From Psococerastis gibbosa (lineage: Eukaryota > Arthropoda > Insecta > Psocodea > Psocidae): a stretch of DNA of 64,000 bases. Shown piece after piece: positions 11,337-21,902 of this stretch (its first letter is position 1; every line of letters begins with the position of its first letter). The DNA is taken from NCBI GenBank assembly GCA_963971405.1, contig OZ020488.1, positions 6,265,261 through 6,329,260 of the forward strand, in the 5' to 3' direction. A program made the translations under genes and the position numbers. The notes under the pieces are model-generated. The model ran no database searches. It worked only from the letters and a program-made list of their open reading frames with translations, and had not been told where the DNA came from.

Positions 11337-11346
11337 CTGGTAGGAT

Positions 11347-11711
11347 AGTTAGTTCAATTAATAATCATAGCGATCTCGATCCACTTGCACAAATATTTAT
11401 TTTGTATACTAGGTATAACTAACTATCGTACATGCATACGACTTTGCTTTAGTGTAATTTAATGTAAGCACTATTTCTGGAACCACATCTGTTGATGGTA
11501 CAATATATGATCTATTTATTATTATTAAAGCTTTTGAACCTGCCTACGAATTCCCCCATTAGTCCTTATCAAGGACAGATATGCTGGTAAGCAGGGTCAA
11601 CAGTCGGATCCAGTAGTGCATGTATTTTTAAATATCCCGTGTTATTGTGCAATCACCCGCTAGCCGCCTACAATAACCAACTGGTTTTCCATTCACCAAA
11701 CCAAGCATCAG
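11347..11711. other. No gene recognised
   Basis: Spacer. The segment 11341-11440 contains partly inverted TAGTTAGTT/AACTAACTA motifs but no complete element was recognised. Confidence 0.35.
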
Positions 11712-12346
11712 CAGCCCGATCATGGCGATTTGGGATTAGGCGGCTATTCTACTTGTCATTCTTTCTTAATTTGTGCATTAAAAAATGATACGATTTTTTT
11801 TTAATGACACTATTATGTAGAAACTTAACTTATCTATTATAAATTAAGTTATATATGGTAGAGACTTATTACTGTTGTATATCTATCATATTATAACTTA
11901 ATTTATAATAGATAAGTAAAGTATACACATAATAGTCTCCTTAAAACCAAAATCTCATCATTTCTTAATGCACAAAAGAAGAAAAAATGACAAGTGGAAT
12001 AACCGCCTTATTATGATACTGGGGTTTATTTTCTAATACCGCGGTAGTAAGGTGTCACGTGGCACTGATAAAGTATGCGCGGGAAATTCAAATTTATAAA
12101 TTATTAGAATTATTAGAATTAGAATGGTTGCATTGTTTAATAATTGAAGGAAATACTAATAAACATATACAGGTAGAATTTTAAAATATAATAAGAATTT
12201 TAATTAATGTGTCTACACCTAAAGGAGAAAAAAAATGGAAAACTCACAAAACATTAATTTATCAGTTTGAATTTGCAATTTTGCAATTGTTTAAAACAAT
12301 TGAATAAACACCAGTATATAATAATCCCAATTCGCCATGATCGGTG
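11712..12346. mobile_element. MITE B3, host of a nested MITE
   Basis: Begins CAGCCCGATCATGGCGATTT and ends in the degraded complement near CGCCATGATCGGTG. The interior GGGGTTTATTTT and GCGCGGGAAATTCAAAT match MITE B2 (48992-49374). It is interrupted at 11739-12007 by a family A-like MITE. The right terminus is eroded. Confidence 0.6.
11739..12007. mobile_element. Harbinger-like MITE A9 inside MITE B3
   Basis: Ends GGCGGCTATTCTACTTGTCA and the near complement at 11988-12007; TTA lies directly outside both (11736-11738, 12008-12010). The centre is a second palindrome around AACTTAACTTATCTATTATA. It is 269 bp long with no coding capacity. TIR style and TTA duplication tie it to family A. Confidence 0.75.
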
Positions 12347-12555
12347 ATGAGCAGGATATTTATTATCCCTTTAAAATTCACATAATTTTTTTCTGCGTAA
12401 GTAGAGAATCAGTCATCAGAAACACATGCTTACTTGCTTCACTGTTTCTAACCCCCCTCCCTCCCCCCCCCCCAGCTAAGGAAAGCAGCTGGGTAGTGTC
12501 AGGGACGGATCCAGCGCATTTGGGAAAGGTTAGTTAGTTAGTTAGTTTCTAACGC
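12347..12555. other. Spacer with C run and isolated repeat end
   Basis: No gene. A run of C at about 12457-12471 and GGGACGGATCCAGC at 12507-12520 look like the end of a G/C-run fold-back family also seen at 34626. Confidence 0.35.
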
Positions 12556-12895
12556 CTGCATTCAGCATTTCTGCTTTAAGCAACCCTGTTAGCCTGGCGG
12601 GGGGAGTGAGTCTGTTTGTTAACTTGAGGCACCCTAAGGGCAGACTCTTTCACCTCGGGGAAGGGGGAGTTGACTAACAGGGTGGACCTCCTGATTATAG
12701 TGGATTCCGAACCACTTGGGGAACATGGTAAAGTCACACGATTAAATCGGAGGTGACCAGGACTCGACTTATACTGCCTAAGCGAGTTATCATGTCCCAC
12801 CAGGTTCCCCTGCCAACGCTGTGCACACTACCAAGTTGCCGCAGTTTGAAACATGCTCTGCTCTAATGGAATCAAAATGGTAAGGCCATTGGCAT
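12556..12895 (+). repeat. Interspersed repeat S3, copy 2
   Basis: Near-complete S3 unit from about AGCATTTCTGCTTTAAGC to a TGGTAAGGCCATTGGCA end. It has small deletions relative to the copy at 28.9 kb. Confidence 0.6.
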
Positions 12896-12935
12896 TTGGG
12901 AAAGGAGCATTGTTGGTCAAAATAGAACCAACTTA

Positions 12936-13113
12936 GGCGGGTATTCCACAGGTCAAATTTCCCGTCAAATGTGATTATAAACAGTCTGCTACCATATTTT
13001 AACTTAATTTATAATAGGTAAGTTAAGTATCTACATAAAAGTCTCCTTAAATGAGGTTTTCCGTCAATGACAAAATCAAATTTGAAGTAAAATTGACCAG
13101 TGGAATACCCGCC
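12936..13113. mobile_element. Harbinger-like MITE A8
   Basis: GGCGGGTATTCCACAGGTCA at the left and its partial complement ending ATACCCGCC at 13113. The left flank is TTA and the right ATA, close to a TWA duplication with one change. Interior TTTAACTTAATTTATAATAG is shared with A9. Confidence 0.65.
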
Positions 13114-14716
13114 ATATGTAGTATTGATTAAATTATAGCGTAATAAATTAATTGGTTGGGGGGGGGGGGGCAGCTACCCCTTCTGTATCCATCCATGGGT
13201 AGTGTGGGGTTGGAGCATCCTCAACCCATTAAATTCAACGATAATAAAATATAATAAATGGCGCCTAGCCATAAGCTAAGTATGGCCGACAGCGGTGAAA
13301 CGTTCAATTGTAGTGGAAATAATGTGACCAAAGATATTAAATAGAATATATGGAACCGAACCATAAGTGATGTAAGGCCAATACCGGTGAAAAGTGAGGG
13401 GAAGTGCGGGGAAATAGCAAAGGAAACGTTTTCACGTTGCATAGGGTTCCAATATAAAAAATGAAAATGCTGGCAAAGGAAAAACAAATGAAAAATTCAA
13501 CAGGAGCCCAAGGCCCCAAGTAGCCAAACGGCCCAAACCAGCTCTTATATGGAAGTGTTAATGGCAAACTAATCAACTGCCGAATTTTTCGGTTACCCCC
13601 ATCAAAAATGCAAAACCTTCCATAAGTCAGTAATTAAAATATAAACATTTCAGAATTGCTTATACATATATGGGTACTGTATACACCTGACTTCAGCATC
13701 AGCGTCCACTAAGCTAACTGCTGCGACAAAGTGACTAAAAAGGAATGCAACGGGAAAATGGCTCAAAGCTAAAGAAAAAACAAATAAATGCATCAGAAAA
13801 TGAAGGAACGACGAATTAAACCAACAAATAAAACGCCATTTTCATCAAATAAGGCACAGTCACTTAACGGTAGAAAGATCAAAGGCATTATGCAAAAAGA
13901 GGTATAAGGCTAACAATTTTTATTTTCAATTTCGTCACGGCTGGAAATTTAATTTCTTTTTTATACTTCAATTTTAGCATTTTCATTTGGGTAGTGGAAA
14001 CTGCAAATAACCTACCGTACCTTTCACCTGAAGCGCACTCAACTATTCACATCAAGAGTGTTGATGCATAGAGCTTGAAATATATTTCTTTAAAACACCT
14101 TCACAGTTCCATTGATTAGAACACAAGTAAAGAACAACCCGTACATGCTTTCTGACTTATCATTTTTTTTTCTTTTTAAAAAAAGGTTAATGGCATTAAA
14201 CAATTTTATGCTATATACAAACGTGCTGACTTTTTCGTGAGCCTATAATTAATTACAGAACGCTGAATTTTAAGCAATAAAGCTTACCTGAGGTAGTCCA
14301 TATTAATATGTATAGTTTGAACGCAAATAAATAGGCCTTTTAGGAAAAACAACACATCGATAATTACTTAAATATTAAATTTAAATGCACACAAACGCGA
14401 AAAAATCAGTAAAAAGTCAGTTAGTAGAGGTGGTTCTTCAGCCGTTCACTGGAACATAATCCTACACGATTTATTTGAACGTTCTACTTCCACCGCGCCA
14501 GGGCGGCCTTGCAACCAACGCAAAACATTGGAATTTGTTTCAAATAAATCACAGCTCCCAATGACTAATAATAAATTACAATATATTAAATTTTGTTTGC
14601 ACTTTTTGTGCTATTAAAAGACAATTTTACGCCATGAAACAAACTTTAACTATTGTATCAAGTGGAATGCTACCTAGTGGGTTATATTTAACACTAGTAA
14701 GTACTACAATATTGTA
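13114..14716. other. No gene recognised; longest plain spacer
   Basis: About 1.6 kb, AT-rich, with a G run at 13158-13170. Minus-strand open frames at 13221-13576 are unrelated to any motif I know. I could not find a second copy in the window, so this may be unique host sequence or an old single-copy repeat. Confidence 0.35.
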
Positions 14717-15254
14717 GGGTCTTCACAGTGTTCGTGTTATCGAGTTATACCTAGTTAAGTGTGTTATATCCGCTAAGTTGGCTTAGTAATAGAACAAAAA
14801 AGTCGATATTTATTTATTTATTTATATCAAGCTAAGTTAACAGACCGATAACCCGATAACCAGCTAACCAGCGTGCTATCCTAACCCACTTCCAAGTTGG
14901 TTAACGTGTTATTTACTCAGGTTTGACCGCCGCCATCTTTGTTTTTTGTCGATTGATTTGAAAAAATTTGCAGTATTTAAATTTATTTGTATAATTTATT
15001 ATCACAAGCAATTACCGTAAATACTTAAAATTATAATAACCAAAATGAACAAAAAATATAAACAAATATGGCACTAGAATAGAGTTCTGCCACTTTCTTT
15101 AAACGCGTGCCACGAACGTCTGACTATTACCACGTTGTTTACTCAGTTAACTGTTTTCGATATAGCATGATAACTCACTCCTGAGGTCCACTCACGATTG
15201 TGTGTTAACTTGAATAGCACATCTAACTCGATAACACGAACACTGTGAAGACCC
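14717..15254. mobile_element. Fold-back MITE C1
   Basis: Ends GGGTCTTCACAGTGTTCGTG and its complement at 15235-15254, with further arm matches around GTTATCGAGTTA. A partial second copy is at 15963-16285. The centre carries part of SINE S1 (about 14775-14830: GGCTTAGTAATAGAACAAAA). The target duplication is unclear. Confidence 0.65.
14775..14830 (+). repeat. SINE S1 3' fragment inside MITE C1
   Basis: GGCTTAGTAATAGAACAAAA and a tandem ATTT tail match the SINE S1 3' end at 3150 and 19855. The head is not visible, so this is a truncated insertion or a gene-conversion remnant. Confidence 0.45.
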
Positions 15255-15520
15255 CTAATATGTGAAATTAAATGATATCTTCAAAGCCGTTTATGAGAAA
15301 ACATTTTCTTAGTCGTTTTTGGCGTTTTTTTGGGGGATATAAAAAACAAGTAAGAATGAAGAAAGAAAAAAAATCTGGACAATATTTTTGAGAACCTACA
15401 TACCGAATTTCATCAAATTCATCGAGTTACAGACAGACATTTCGTACAAACCACTTTTTGGGGGTTTTTGAGACCTCATGTAAGCAAGCCCACTGAAATC
15501 TAGAAATTTACGACTGGCAC
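15255..15520 (-). repeat. R850 fragment, copy h
   Basis: Recognisable blocks TGAGAACCTACATACCGAAT, GAGTTACAGACAGACATTTC and AACCACTTTTTGGG match the R850 left portion in minus orientation. The rest of the repeat is missing. Confidence 0.5.
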
Positions 15521-15529
15521 AAAGCATTC

Positions 15530-15700
15530 CTCCATCTTCTTCTGGCTTTACAGCTCTTGATGAGCCTTGGTCTGCTCGACAACACTCCTCTTGTGCAACG
15601 CTCCTCCATCTACGGACTCCCAACTCGCGAAGGTCAGTTTTCAACTCATCCTTCCAGCGTTTTCGAGCATTCCTTATAGAACGTATAAATATGAAAGTAA
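15530..15700 (-). mobile_element. LINE C-terminal fragment (RTE-like)
   Basis: The minus-strand frame has RNARKRWKDELKTDLRELGV and RRWRSVAQEECCRADQG. The pattern 'RPRKRWKDEL...DLRELG.RRW..VA' is the C-terminal tail of RTE-like LINEs. Relatives are at 18520-18735 (plus), 19085-19300 (minus) and 59520-59760 (plus). Confidence 0.6.
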
Positions 15701-15962
15701 AAACGAGCGTTTTCACAGCGACTTAATTTTTACACACAATCTGTCTCAGTTAACCACAAACGCGAGCCTATAGCCAAGCTAATATTTTTTTTCTACCAGT
15801 ACCTTGCGGTCATAACCGATTACGGAGGTAACCACAAGCAATCTGTGAGCCTGCGCTGAGATGTCACGGCTACAAATGTGAGTTCACATCGGTTGGAAGA
15901 TTGAGCAATTTCGAGAATGGCTAATTTGGTCATTCGAACAAATACGAAAGGCATGATTCAAA

Positions 15963-16287
15963 GGGTCTTCACAATGTCGGTGATATCGAGTGATATAGTT
16001 AGAAGTGTTATCTAAGTTCAAGGCCGTAGCCAGAGGGGGTCCGGACCCCCCCCCCAAATATTTAAATATTTGCAGCGTACACTAGATAGAATGGAGTTTT
16101 AAATATATTGAGGTTAACTCACCACTGGTGGACGTCAGGTGGACCCCCCCCATTAAATTTTTTTGCTACGGCCATGGTCAAGTTTACACACAATCGTAAG
16201 TGGACCTCGGGGTTAGTTAAATCGAAAACATTTAACAGAGTAAAAAACGTGGCAGTATTCAATTCTAGTGCCACGTGTGTCTATATT
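15963..16287. mobile_element. MITE C2, partial, host of element H1
   Basis: GGGTCTTCACAATGTCGGTG at the left matches the MITE C terminus and TGCCACGTGTGT lies near the right edge. It is split by the small fold-back H1 (16022-16173). The right terminus is missing, apparently cut by R850 copy c. Confidence 0.5.
16022..16173. mobile_element. Small fold-back element H1
   Basis: GGCCGTAGCCAG at the left and GCTACGGCC at the right are inverted, with G/C runs just inside each end. The same ends bound element H2 at 47721-48347. TCAAG occurs near both junctions, but the exact target duplication is uncertain. Confidence 0.55.
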
Positions 16288-17386
16288 TGCTTTCCAATTT
16301 ATACGTAGTATAAGGTAAGCTTTGTGATGATGGTCGAAATTTTCGATTCCCAGATTTCAACGGATTTACACGTTTTGAGGTCCCAGGAACCCAAAAAAGT
16401 GTTTTTTACGAAATGTCTGTCTGTCTGTCTGATCATCGATTTCCGGGCAAACTACTCGGTCGCTTTTGATGAAATTTAGCATGTAGGTTCACAAAAATCA
16501 TACCTCGGGACCATTTTTATTTTTATTTTGGGCCAATTGAATTTGGGGGGTTTTATTGTCAAAAAAACTCCAAAAAAACGTCTAAAAAAATTATTTCTCA
16601 AAAACGGCTCCAACGATTTCTTTTAAATGCACATACATATATTGTAGTCGTTATTAATGTTAACAAAATGCGGGGGGTCGCTTGCCCCTTGATAGTTTGC
16701 TTCTGGGCCTAAAAAAATAAAAATAACTAAATTTTAATGAAAAATGACTAAAAAATAATTTTTCTGCGAAACCTTTCTATCGATGATTTCTACCTTCAGG
16801 CATGTTTTAGGTTTTAAATTGAGTAACGAAACGGGACAGGTTGCTTTCCTAAAAAACTATTTGAAATGAAATGAAATGAAATGAAATATCGTCTTTATTT
16901 TCAGGCGAGCTTTAGCCCCGAAGGGCTACTCTTCCAGCTAACCTTCACAATTTTTTGTTTACATTAAATTTTTTTGAACAAAGATCGTTTTCCTGTAAAA
17001 AAAAAAAAGATAGCCTAAACATAAGAAAAGAAAAATTCATGCCCTCACTCATTTACTCGCACACAACATTCTCCAGAAATTGATGGCAGGCTGCCTTAAA
17101 TCTCCCCAAGCTGCTCTCGGTCCTATTTGATTTGTGCAAAAAAAATGTTTTTGAAAAAATGAACATTCACGCTCAAATGCATTGCGTGCCTTGCCATTAT
17201 TGCTGTGTGGTAATGTAATGTAATGTCTGACCTGTCTAGAATTTACTTCACCTCCAGGGACGTCAGGTAGACCCCCCCCCCCCCCCCGCGATATCGGAAA
17301 TTTAACCATAGGGAAATTATTTACCATGAAATTACACATTTTCTCTATCTACTAATTGTGATAAATTGGAAAGCATGTTCGAGTAA
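16288..17386 (+). mobile_element. R850 copy c, split by a short LINE-tail element
   Basis: Runs from TGCTTTCCAATTTATACGTA to AATTGGAAAGCATGTTCGAG. It includes the (TGTC)n stretch, TTTTGATGAAATTTAGCATG, the reversed AACCTTTCTATCGATG block and a C run before GATATCGGAAATTTAACC. The insertion at 16864-17122 interrupts it. Its right end lacks the usual CTCGGACCGGTTC extension. Confidence 0.75.
16864..17122 (-). mobile_element. Short LINE-tail (SINE-like) element T, copy 1
   Basis: On the minus strand it starts GGACCGAGAGCAGCTTGGGG, has a short open frame ending FKAACHQFLGNVVCE in its sister copy, then a pol II-style AATAAAGACGATATTTC and a (TTTCA)n tail. The sister at 32101-32355 has the same 5' end and the same tail. 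CTATTTG is duplicated at 16857-16863 and 17123-17129. It is either a SINE that borrowed a LINE 3' end or a discrete LINE derivative. Confidence 0.75.
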
Positions 17387-17518
17387 TCTTCTTTTTGTTT
17401 CATTCGTTTATTCTATTTTTATGTATTTCCAGCATTTGCTTATGTCATAATAAATTATAAAAATTGAGTATAACAATAATAATTGATACTACTTTGTCAA
17501 TCAAGACCATTTTCCTTA

Positions 17519-17680
17519 GGGGGGTATTCCATATACGTACAACGTCAATGAAAAATTGAAAAATGACGTTTTAGCAGACATTAAAGACATACTAAAAATT
17601 CTGCTACCACGTCAATTTACGTCATTTTGACGTCATTTTTCAATTTTTCGTTGACGTTGTACGTATGTGGAATGGGCACC
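17519..17680. mobile_element. Harbinger-like MITE A6 (162 bp)
   Basis: GGGGGGTATTCCATATACGT and the complement ending at ATGGGCACC form long inverted arms, including ACGTACAACGTCAATGAAAA. TTA flanks both ends (17516-17518, 17681-17683). A close relative is A7 at 41886-42027. Confidence 0.8.
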
Positions 17681-17683
17681 TTA

Positions 17684-18344
17684 ATGAAGAAGTAGGTTCT
17701 TGCAGGAATTCAAAACTTTTTTTATGGCTCGATTTTTTCAGCTGGAATATCATAATAACAACACACTATTAACATTTATTGCTCTCTGTTAGTCTTTTAT
17801 TGCTAGCATGTGAAATTTGTAAGCAAGTTGTACTATTGTACCTAGAATATGTTTTTCAACAGTTGTTTTAAACAAAATCCAATTCCACAGGAAACATCAA
17901 CCGTAGAGATAAAAAGCCTCATTAATTAGAAGAAATGTTTCTCTGCACTCTGATATGTACTATTTCACTATCACCAATAAGCCACGATTTTGGGATTCCT
18001 TTCATCTCCGATATCGTCTTTCACTTGATTTATGTACCCCTTCCTCCAACTCTCCCACCTATTCCCCCTCTATTCTCTTCTGAATGGCAAACGGGACCTT
18101 ATAAATCAATCAAAACAGGCTTACTACGGCACTGGCAGGTGTTTTCCTCTAGCAATACCCCTGTAGGTACGCAGGTACTCGTGACTTCAGACACACGGCA
18201 TCCACCGATGACTCAGCTGTTCAATTAAGTCGGATAGCAAAATGCCCGCCTGACCGCTTTGCAACAAAATATTCAGCCTCTCTCTCCTGTACATTGACTG
18301 AGTAAGACGATAATGGGCGAGTTCTAAGTAGGTAGGTCATTCAC
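17684..18344. other. No gene recognised
   Basis: AT-rich spacer. The plus-strand frame 17935-18228 is proline-rich without motifs and I do not support it as a gene. Confidence 0.35.
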
Positions 18345-18465
18345 AAATCCTGGAAGACACCTTAAGACGAGCCAGGCTCTCGTCAGTAGAGGTTCTCCAG
18401 ATTATGTGTTGTATTGGGCTGCAAGAACGCTGATGGCGGAAGCCTAATGCTATGGTGTAATTTAA
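18345..18465 (+). repeat. Unclassified repeat X, copy 1
   Basis: ACACCTTAAGACGAGCC, CTGATGGCGGAAGCCTAATG and the trailing GTAATTT recur at 44340-44485. It resembles a LINE C-terminus plus 3' end but I cannot place it. Confidence 0.4.
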
Positions 18466-18519
18466 AAAAAAAAAATTCACCGAATAACAACATCGAAATT
18501 TAGAATTAGTTGTGCTAAA

Positions 18520-18735
18520 GAAAGAAAGAACTAAAGAAAGGCGCAGAAAGCGTCATGCTGGAGAAAGGGAAGACGACTGCAGGGACGCCCACGAAACCGC
18601 TGGAAGGACGAATTCGAAGCCGTCCCCCGTGAGTTGGGAGCCCCCAGACGGTGGAGCGTCGTGCCAAACCAAGATGACTCGAAAAGGGATGTCGAACAGG
18701 CCCAACCAAAGGCTCTACGGAGTCGGAGAAAAGAA
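18520..18735 (+). mobile_element. LINE C-terminal fragment (RTE-like)
   Basis: GRPRKRWKDEFEAVPRELGA can be read across 18580-18640, followed by RRWSVVPNQDDSKRDVEQA, and then a purine-rich AAGAAAAGAAGAAGG tail. Same family as 15530 and 19085. 5' truncated. Confidence 0.6.
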
Positions 18736-18784
18736 AAGAAGAAGGATGGCGTCACGACGAAACGTTTTCATGTTAGAGAACTAG

Positions 18785-19084
18785 ACTATCAACCGAAGGT
18801 TTGAGGTTCCAGATTCAACATTACGTAAAGGAAAAAGCTTTCCGCCTGACCTGGGTCCCTCCTAACCTTACCGTCATCGATAGGGGAAAACGCGGCGGTC
18901 GGGGCGTTGGAGACCACAACACCCAAATAGAGCCGTGATCAAGAGATAGAGATGGGCCTCAGACTTGGGTAGCAGTGCCGCGGCGTTTTCTATTTTATTT
19001 TGACAAACACGGACCATGAAGGGAAAAGACTGTACCACTCTTCTTGCCACCTGCCACACCAAGTAATATTAGCCAAAATGTAAT
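18785..19084. other. No gene recognised
   Basis: Spacer of 300 bp with no motif or repeat I could assign. Confidence 0.3.
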
Positions 19085-19300
19085 CTCTAGGGCAAGCTTC
19101 CTCTTTTCCAACTGGCTCTACAGCCCTTGATGGGCTCTAGCCTGCTAGACAACACTCCAATCATCTCGGTTTTGTACAAAGCTCCGCCATCTACGGACTC
19201 TCAACTCACGAAGGTCAGTTTCCAACTCATTCTTCCAGCGTTTTCGAGGACGTCCCGCCAGTCGTCTTCCTGTCATGCTTTGTACATCTTGTTCGGGCAA
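19085..19300 (-). mobile_element. LINE C-terminal fragment (RTE-like)
   Basis: Complementary to the family at 18520 and 59520: CTTCCAGCGTTTTCGAGGAC corresponds to the 'RPRKRW' coding block on the minus strand, and GCTCCGCCATCTACGGACTC to the following 'RRWS' block. 5' truncated, tail near 19090. Confidence 0.6.
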
Positions 19301-19619
19301 GCTACACTGCGCAATAATATACAGCGATTAGCTTAAGTAGAGCAGCTGCTGGTACTAGTAGTAAACGCGCAGGTAGTGATTCAGGCACAGGTACCATGGC
19401 TTCCCTCAAACCTAACAATGAATGAAGTGTGGTAAACCAATACTTCCTTTAAAAGCAGGAGACATAGCTAACCATCCAGAGATAATTAGGTCCATTACAA
19501 ACCCCTGATTATGTGTAACCTCTATCACCGCGTGCACAGTGTTTGGACAGGATAAGATCAGGGCATGTATAGGTAGAGTAGTGGTACAGACTCTGTAGAC
19601 ATCTATGTTTGATGACAAA

Positions 19620-19714
19620 ATTTATAAATGGTTTTTGTGTGTTTATTATTGACGATTGCCGAAAGGACTGTTTTTGTGTCTTAATGGATCAATAAATTAT
19701 ATTCTATTCTATTC
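19620..19714 (+). mobile_element. LINE 3' tail with (TTCTA)n
   Basis: GCCGAAAGGACTGTTTTTGT, AATGGATCAATAAATTATAT and a TTCTA tandem tail. The same tail type closes the LINE ends at 43612 and 43962. It appears to be inserted near the 5' part of the SINE that follows. Confidence 0.45.
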
Positions 19715-19890
19715 TTTCACCTGTAGGGTTCGAGTCCCACACTTGATACTTTTTCTGGTCATGCTTCGGAGGGCATGTAAAACAGGCGGTCTTCGCGCCT
19801 TCGTAGTTGAGTGTAAGAGAGGGCTTCATAGCCCTAACTCCGCTTCTGGCTTTATAGTAATAGATCAAAAAGTCATTCTTTATTTGTTGT
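19715..19890 (+). repeat. SINE S1, tRNA-related, copy a
   Basis: GGGTTCGAGTCCCACAC (about 19726-19742) is an excellent pol III B box. It is followed by GCTTCGGAGGGCATGTAAAA, TAGTTGAGTGTAAGAG, GGCTTCATAGCCCTAACTCC and TAATAGATCAAAAAGTC. The same order appears at 58500-58660 and, reversed and split, at 54470-55430. The A box region is not clear, perhaps displaced by the LINE tail upstream. Confidence 0.65.
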
Positions 19891-20224
19891 AATGGACTAC
19901 CATTCGACAACAACAATTGATATCTGTGCTTCGCAGAGAATCAAATATCACAGGAAAACTTAGTCGTAAAGCTAACAATGATGATTTAATATTGTAAATG
20001 TTGTTGTTTGAATTAATAATAAATTTTGATTTGATGTCACAAGCAAGAAATGTTCCCGTACATTTCGATATAGGATTTTTCTTGTGTTTGTTTATCTGAT
20101 GATGGATTGTATCCGAAACTGTGGATGATTGCAATCTTACTTCTCCCTAAGAAATATATCATTTGGCCGCCTCAAAGACCGATAGGCTACAGTTTTGGAA
20201 GGTTTCGGAAGATATATTATTCTT

Positions 20225-20320
20225 ATTATGAAAAGAAGACTTTATAGTCTTATTGTTCGCCTTTTTTTTTTTGCTTTTTTGTTGCAATAAAATCGCTTTC
20301 AATTGAATTCAATTAATTTT
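20225..20320 (+). mobile_element. LINE 3' tail, same family as 40421-40950
   Basis: GAAAAGAAGACTTTATAGTC followed by TTATTGTTCGCC and AATAAAATCGCTTTCAATTG matches the 3' UTR at 40826-40905. AAGACTTTATAGTCTT is a perfect hairpin palindrome in both. The tail is ATTCA-rich. Confidence 0.55.
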
Positions 20321-20530
20321 CCACACGTCTTAGAAGAAATGCTTCTCGGTATTTTCATACATGATTTGTGCCTGTTTCTAACACTGTTTGGCCATGATTA
20401 CTGAACTTAGTCTGTAAAAAATGACAAGCAAAGAATATGTCAGAAGGAAGGAGTTCAAAAACTAAGGTGCTAGTGACATACCATGTAACAAACTGTTGAG
20501 GAGCATTTCTTCTAAGGGGATGTGTAATTT
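20321..20530. mobile_element. Fold-back MITE-like element
   Basis: CACACGTCTTAGAAGAAATG at the left is inverted at the right as AGCATTTCTTCTAAGGGGAT, with small mismatches. It is about 205 bp, without coding sequence. The target duplication is not clear. Confidence 0.45.
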
Positions 20531-20799
20531 TTTTACAGCTGTACAATGAATGTTTCCAGTGAAACTGAATTTGTTAAGCAACTGACATTGGGGGTGTCCG
20601 ATTTGCTCATAATGTACAGATTTCAAAATATTTTGTAAAACAAGTGTACTGGAAACGTGGAATTTTGAAGAAAATTACTAAAATCCTCATTTCACATCCC
20701 CAAAGATATAAAAGTGGCACGATGAAAAATTCATAAAAGTAACAAGGAGAAAAGTTACATTCCCAAAGGAGAACAAAATCCATGTTGCCGAGAAGCGTT

Positions 20800-21175
20800 T
20801 TCAGGTCGTGAAGGTCATATGGGCTCACCCTGAAAGATTGCCGCCGAAATGAAGACATCATCAGGTTGGAGATTAAGACTGCTGATGTCACTCTGAAAAT
20901 TGAGAAAGAAGGCTCGGCAGATAGCCTGGAGGAGGCACGTCCAGAGGAGAGACTAAACATCTTTATTAAAGCATATACAAAACATGGCACTCCCAGGACA
21001 TCGCCCCTGGGGAGCCCGAAGACGACACTCCTCAGAAAAATCGAATACTACCTGAGGACTCTCGTCCTAAACAAAGAAGACGCTCTTAAAAGAGCTGTCG
21101 GTCCAGAAACGCTGCTGCCGTGTCACCGGCCCACCGTCAAGACAAAGGCAACGCAAAAGTAAAAGTGAATAAAAA
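20800..21175 (+). mobile_element. LINE C-terminal fragment
   Basis: The frame 20866-21162 has SPKTTLLRKIEYYLRTLVLN and KEDALKRAV, close to the 'GRPKTTLLRKIEYDLRTLGL' tail of a LINE polyprotein; a related tail lies at 23105-23500. Upstream residues EEARPEERLNIFIKAYTKH are acidic and unassigned. Confidence 0.5.
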
Positions 21176-21689
21176 CTCGATAAAGTGCATTAAACAAATT
21201 TGATAGAATAGTACATTAGTAAATCATTATGGGAAATAGACAGCTTTTAGAGAAACCTTGCATTTTCCAAGAATTTCTCATCTGACTACTTTCGCAGCTT
21301 TGCAATGATAAATTACTAAATTTCACAAAAATACTAAATCATCCGTTGTTTACAAAATAATATGAAATCTCTCCCTTAATCCGTTAATCGGCAGCGAAAA
21401 TGTAAAATAACGGTAACTACCTCAATTCAGTCATGCGACGCAATTTCATCGCCCCCCCCCCCTTCCTTGGGGTGCACAGCTTTAAGCTAAATCAATATAC
21501 CCGATCGACACCCCCATTTCGTCACTTGCGAGTGTGAAATAGGGGTAGAGGGGTTGTAATATCTGATTTATCATACCAAATCAGCACGCACCCCTGTGTT
21601 GCGGTGGCGACAGTTGCTGCTTATGACGTTAAATATATAGTGTTGAAACGCCTTGTTTATAACTTTTCATCAGCGAAACCCATAATATT

Positions 21690-21902
21690 GTTTGCCTGGT
21701 AAAAAAGAAAACAGACCCATCGACAGACCGAGGACAACCCTCGAGGAAAGGATTGAACAACTCGCCGGAACAAGAGGGAAAACAATGGCCGAGCTCAAGG
21801 CGTTAACGTCCGACCAGGTCGAGGTCAGGAAATGGGTTCAGGGTGACCCCCCCCCCACGCTGCGCACGCGGCATTAAGGGGGAAGAAGAAGAAGAAGAAG
21901 TA
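21690..21902 (+). mobile_element. LINE C-terminal fragment with (GAA)n tail
   Basis: RPIDRPRTTLEERIEQLAGT then ALTSDQVEVRKWVQGDPP resembles a LINE C-terminus; the DNA ends in a C run, GCGGCATTAAGGGGG and (GAA)n (21883-21900), the tail type used by the RTE copies at 10461 and 10884. Confidence 0.5.

Noticed and set aside
12556-12895. S3 as a DNA transposon on the basis of CCAACG/CGTTGG ends
   Set aside because: The inverted match is only six bases and other copies do not preserve it clearly; left as unclassified or SINE-like.
19726-19742. Functional tRNA gene at the GGGTTCGAGTCCC box
   Set aside because: Only the B box fits; no acceptor stem or A box at the right distance, and the region recurs with the same downstream sequence, so it is a SINE.
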